A stretch of DNA of 64,000 bases, from the NCBI RefSeq assembly GCF_965233615.1, contig NZ_OZ247495.1, one strand, 5' to 3'. The stretch is from Pelagibius sp028280305. Lineage in GTDB: Bacteria > Pseudomonadota > Alphaproteobacteria > Kiloniellales > Kiloniellaceae. The translations under genes and the position numbers were made by a program. The notes beneath the pieces are model-generated. The model was not told where the DNA came from and made no database searches. It worked only from the letters and a program-made list of their open reading frames with translations. This document shows, piece by piece, positions 61,944 to 64,000 of this stretch (positions are counted from its first letter, which is position 1; each line of letters begins with the position of its first letter).

Positions 61944-62807
61944 ATGGATACCATCCGGAACCCCATCGAGTGGGGCATGGACGCCCTGAAGGATGCGGGC
62001 CATGCCATCGAGTCCACCAGCAATGCCCTGCAGGGCAGCGAAACCGCAAGCGGGCGGACACGGCCCCGTGTCAACCGGATCGGCGCCGCCGACCTGCGTT
62101 ACGCGCTGAAGCAGGGCTTCAACGACTTCGCCACCTACCGCAGCGATGTGATCTTCCTCTGCATCATCTACCCGGCGATCAGCATCGTGCTTGTCTATGC
62201 GGCCCTGAACCAGAATCTGCTGGCGCTGCTGTTCCCCCTCGCCTCCGGCTTCGCGCTGGTCGGCCCTGTCGCCGCGGTGGGGCTCTACGAACTGAGCCGG
62301 CGCCGGGAGCGCGGCCTGCCCGCGAGTTGGCTGCACGCCTTCGGCATGGTGCGGCAGCCTTCCTTCGGGGCCATCACCATCCTCGGGCTGGTCCTGCTGA
62401 TGCTGTTCTTCTTCTGGCTGACTGCCGCCCAGTTGATCTACATGGCGACCCTGGGGCCGGAGCCGCCGGTCTCCATGAGCGCCTTCATCGCCGACGTGCT
62501 GACCACCTCCGCCGGCTGGACCATGACCCTCATCGGCTGCGGGGTCGGCTTCCTCTTCGCCCTCATCGTGCTGGCCATCAGCGTCGTCTCCTTCCCGCTG
62601 CTGCTCGACCGCCCGGTCGGCATCGGCACCGCGGTCGGCACCTCGCTGCGCGCCGTCGCGGTCAACCCCGGCACCATGGCGCTCTGGGGCCTCATCGTCG
62701 CCGGCGCCCTGGTGCTCGGCTCCCTCCCCCTCTTCCTCGGCCTCGTCATCGTCATGCCGGTCCTCGGCCACGCGACCTGGCATCTCTATCGACGGGTGGT
62801 GGGGTAG
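61944..62807 (+). CDS. DUF2189 integral membrane protein
   Basis: 287 residues with six hydrophobic segments (VIFLCIIYPAISIVLVYAAL; ALLFPLASGFALVGPVAAVG; ITILGLVLLMLFFFWLTAAQ). The start of the core, LRYALKQGFNDFATYRSDVI, and VGLYELSRRRERGLPASW are the conserved DUF2189 motifs. Role unknown, found widely in alphaproteobacteria. A terminator-like hairpin follows about 50 bases after the stop. Confidence 0.9.
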   Translation: MDTIRNPIEWGMDALKDAGHAIESTSNALQGSETASGRTRPRVNRIGAADLRYALKQGFNDFATYRSDVIFLCIIYPAISIVLVYAALNQNLLALLFPLASGFALVGPVAAVGLYELSRRRERGLPASWLHAFGMVRQPSFGAITILGLVLLMLFFFWLTAAQLIYMATLGPEPPVSMSAFIADVLTTSAGWTMTLIGCGVGFLFALIVLAISVVSFPLLLDRPVGIGTAVGTSLRAVAVNPGTMALWGLIVAGALVLGSLPLFLGLVIVMPVLGHATWHLYRRVVG

Positions 62808-62855
62808 AGTAAAACTGGCAAGGCCGGCGACAGGGCTCTTCTCTGTTGGGAGGGT

Positions 62856-62886
62856 AAGGGCTCTGAACCCCAGGGTTTCTGCCCTT
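62856..62886 (+). terminator. Terminator-like hairpin after DUF2189 gene
   Basis: AAGGGC (62856-62861) pairs with GCCCTT (62881-62886), with an inner GAACCC / GGGTTT pairing. A C/T-rich tail follows (TCCGGCCCCTTTTG). The 62887-63151 remainder up to the helicase start holds no gene; a weak TTGACT promoter element is seen near 62923. Confidence 0.5.
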
Positions 62887-63151
62887 TCCGGCCCCTTTTG
62901 TGTGCAATGCAACATAACTCTCCTTGACTTAGGGAGCGAAAAGAGGCATCTAGCGCTCATCGATATCTCGCGATCGCGCGAAAGGCCTCTCCTGGCGGGG
63001 GCGCCTCTCATCCCGAGATCCATCTTTTCCCAAAAAATTCCGTTTGCTCCAGGTGCGCGTGGATGACGGCAACGCGCTAACCGGCGTTTTGGCTTGTCTG
63101 AAGGGCTGTGGGCCTGAACGGAAGGCGCGCTCGGCGCAAAAGGACTCTGTT

Positions 63152-64000
<849 letters not shown>

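Overview
The window is a GC-rich bacterial chromosome segment with densely packed genes on both strands. The gene content suggests an aerobic, heterotrophic alphaproteobacterium, probably of the Rhodospirillales: an intracellular polyhydroxyalkanoate depolymerase, a class I ribonucleotide reductase, DUF2332, DUF4169, DUF2189 and DUF4168 proteins, two GcvA-like LysR regulators, BluB, and REP-like hairpin repeats of the type common in this class. The taxonomic placement is inference from gene content. No phage, plasmid backbone or CRISPR array is visible. The accessory layer consists of three insertion sequences (IS4, IS5 and IS481 families) and several palindromic intergenic repeats.

Layout. 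1-7 kb: the tail of cysS, hairpin repeats, a lower-GC suppressor-of-fused-domain gene, glutathione reductase, cyclopropane fatty acid synthase, an IS4-family element lodged in a hairpin repeat, and gabD. 7.4-9.8 kb: four tandem paralogous small secreted proteins and a pseudoazurin-like cupredoxin. 9.8-15.2 kb: glmS and glmU, then a histone H1-like Lys/Arg/Ala repeat protein preceded by a cluster of a 9-bp motif. 15.6-21.6 kb: tRNA-Val(CAC), a DUF2332/LysE pair, an ArsR regulator, a Kef-type antiporter, a thioesterase and two tiny genes, one of them a zinc ribbon. 21.8-27 kb: a YedE-type thiosulfate transporter with an exported rhodanese, a Sel1-repeat lipoprotein, a BLUF photoreceptor and a YedK-type protein. 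27-31.5 kb: nrdA and nrdB, then small enzymes. 31.7-39 kb: an orphan molybdopterin dehydrogenase subunit with a CysQ-like phosphatase, then a LysR regulator divergent from a four-gene operon (AhpD-like, unknown, SDR, membrane protein), then a ParA-type ATPase. 39.2-43.7 kb: a candidate structured RNA, tsaC, a D-2-hydroxyacid dehydrogenase, and an IS5 element sitting in the shared stop codons of two convergent genes. 43.9-50 kb: an outer-membrane protein, small membrane proteins, a DmdC-like acyl-CoA dehydrogenase, an EamA transporter, a LysR regulator and an HNH protein. 50-53.5 kb: a candidate FNR-controlled small RNA, glpK, a solo ParB-like domain and an IS481 element. 53.7-64 kb: phaZ, a nickel/cobalt transporter, a split two-gene permease, an enolase-superfamily enzyme, a thioesterase, a GNAT protein, DUF4168, an SDR, bluB, DUF2189 and the start of a DEAD-box helicase.

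How genes may work together. glmS and glmU supply UDP-GlcNAc. nrdA and nrdB form one deoxynucleotide-synthesis unit behind two palindromes. The exported rhodanese and the YedE transporter look like one sulfur-acquisition or detoxification unit. The most novel-looking items are the four-copy secreted cysteine-protein family at 7.4-9.3 kb and the minus-strand structured RNA at 50.06-50.23 kb, which has an FNR/FixK-type box and a -10-like element at class II promoter spacing. Both are read directly from sequence and remain unproven.
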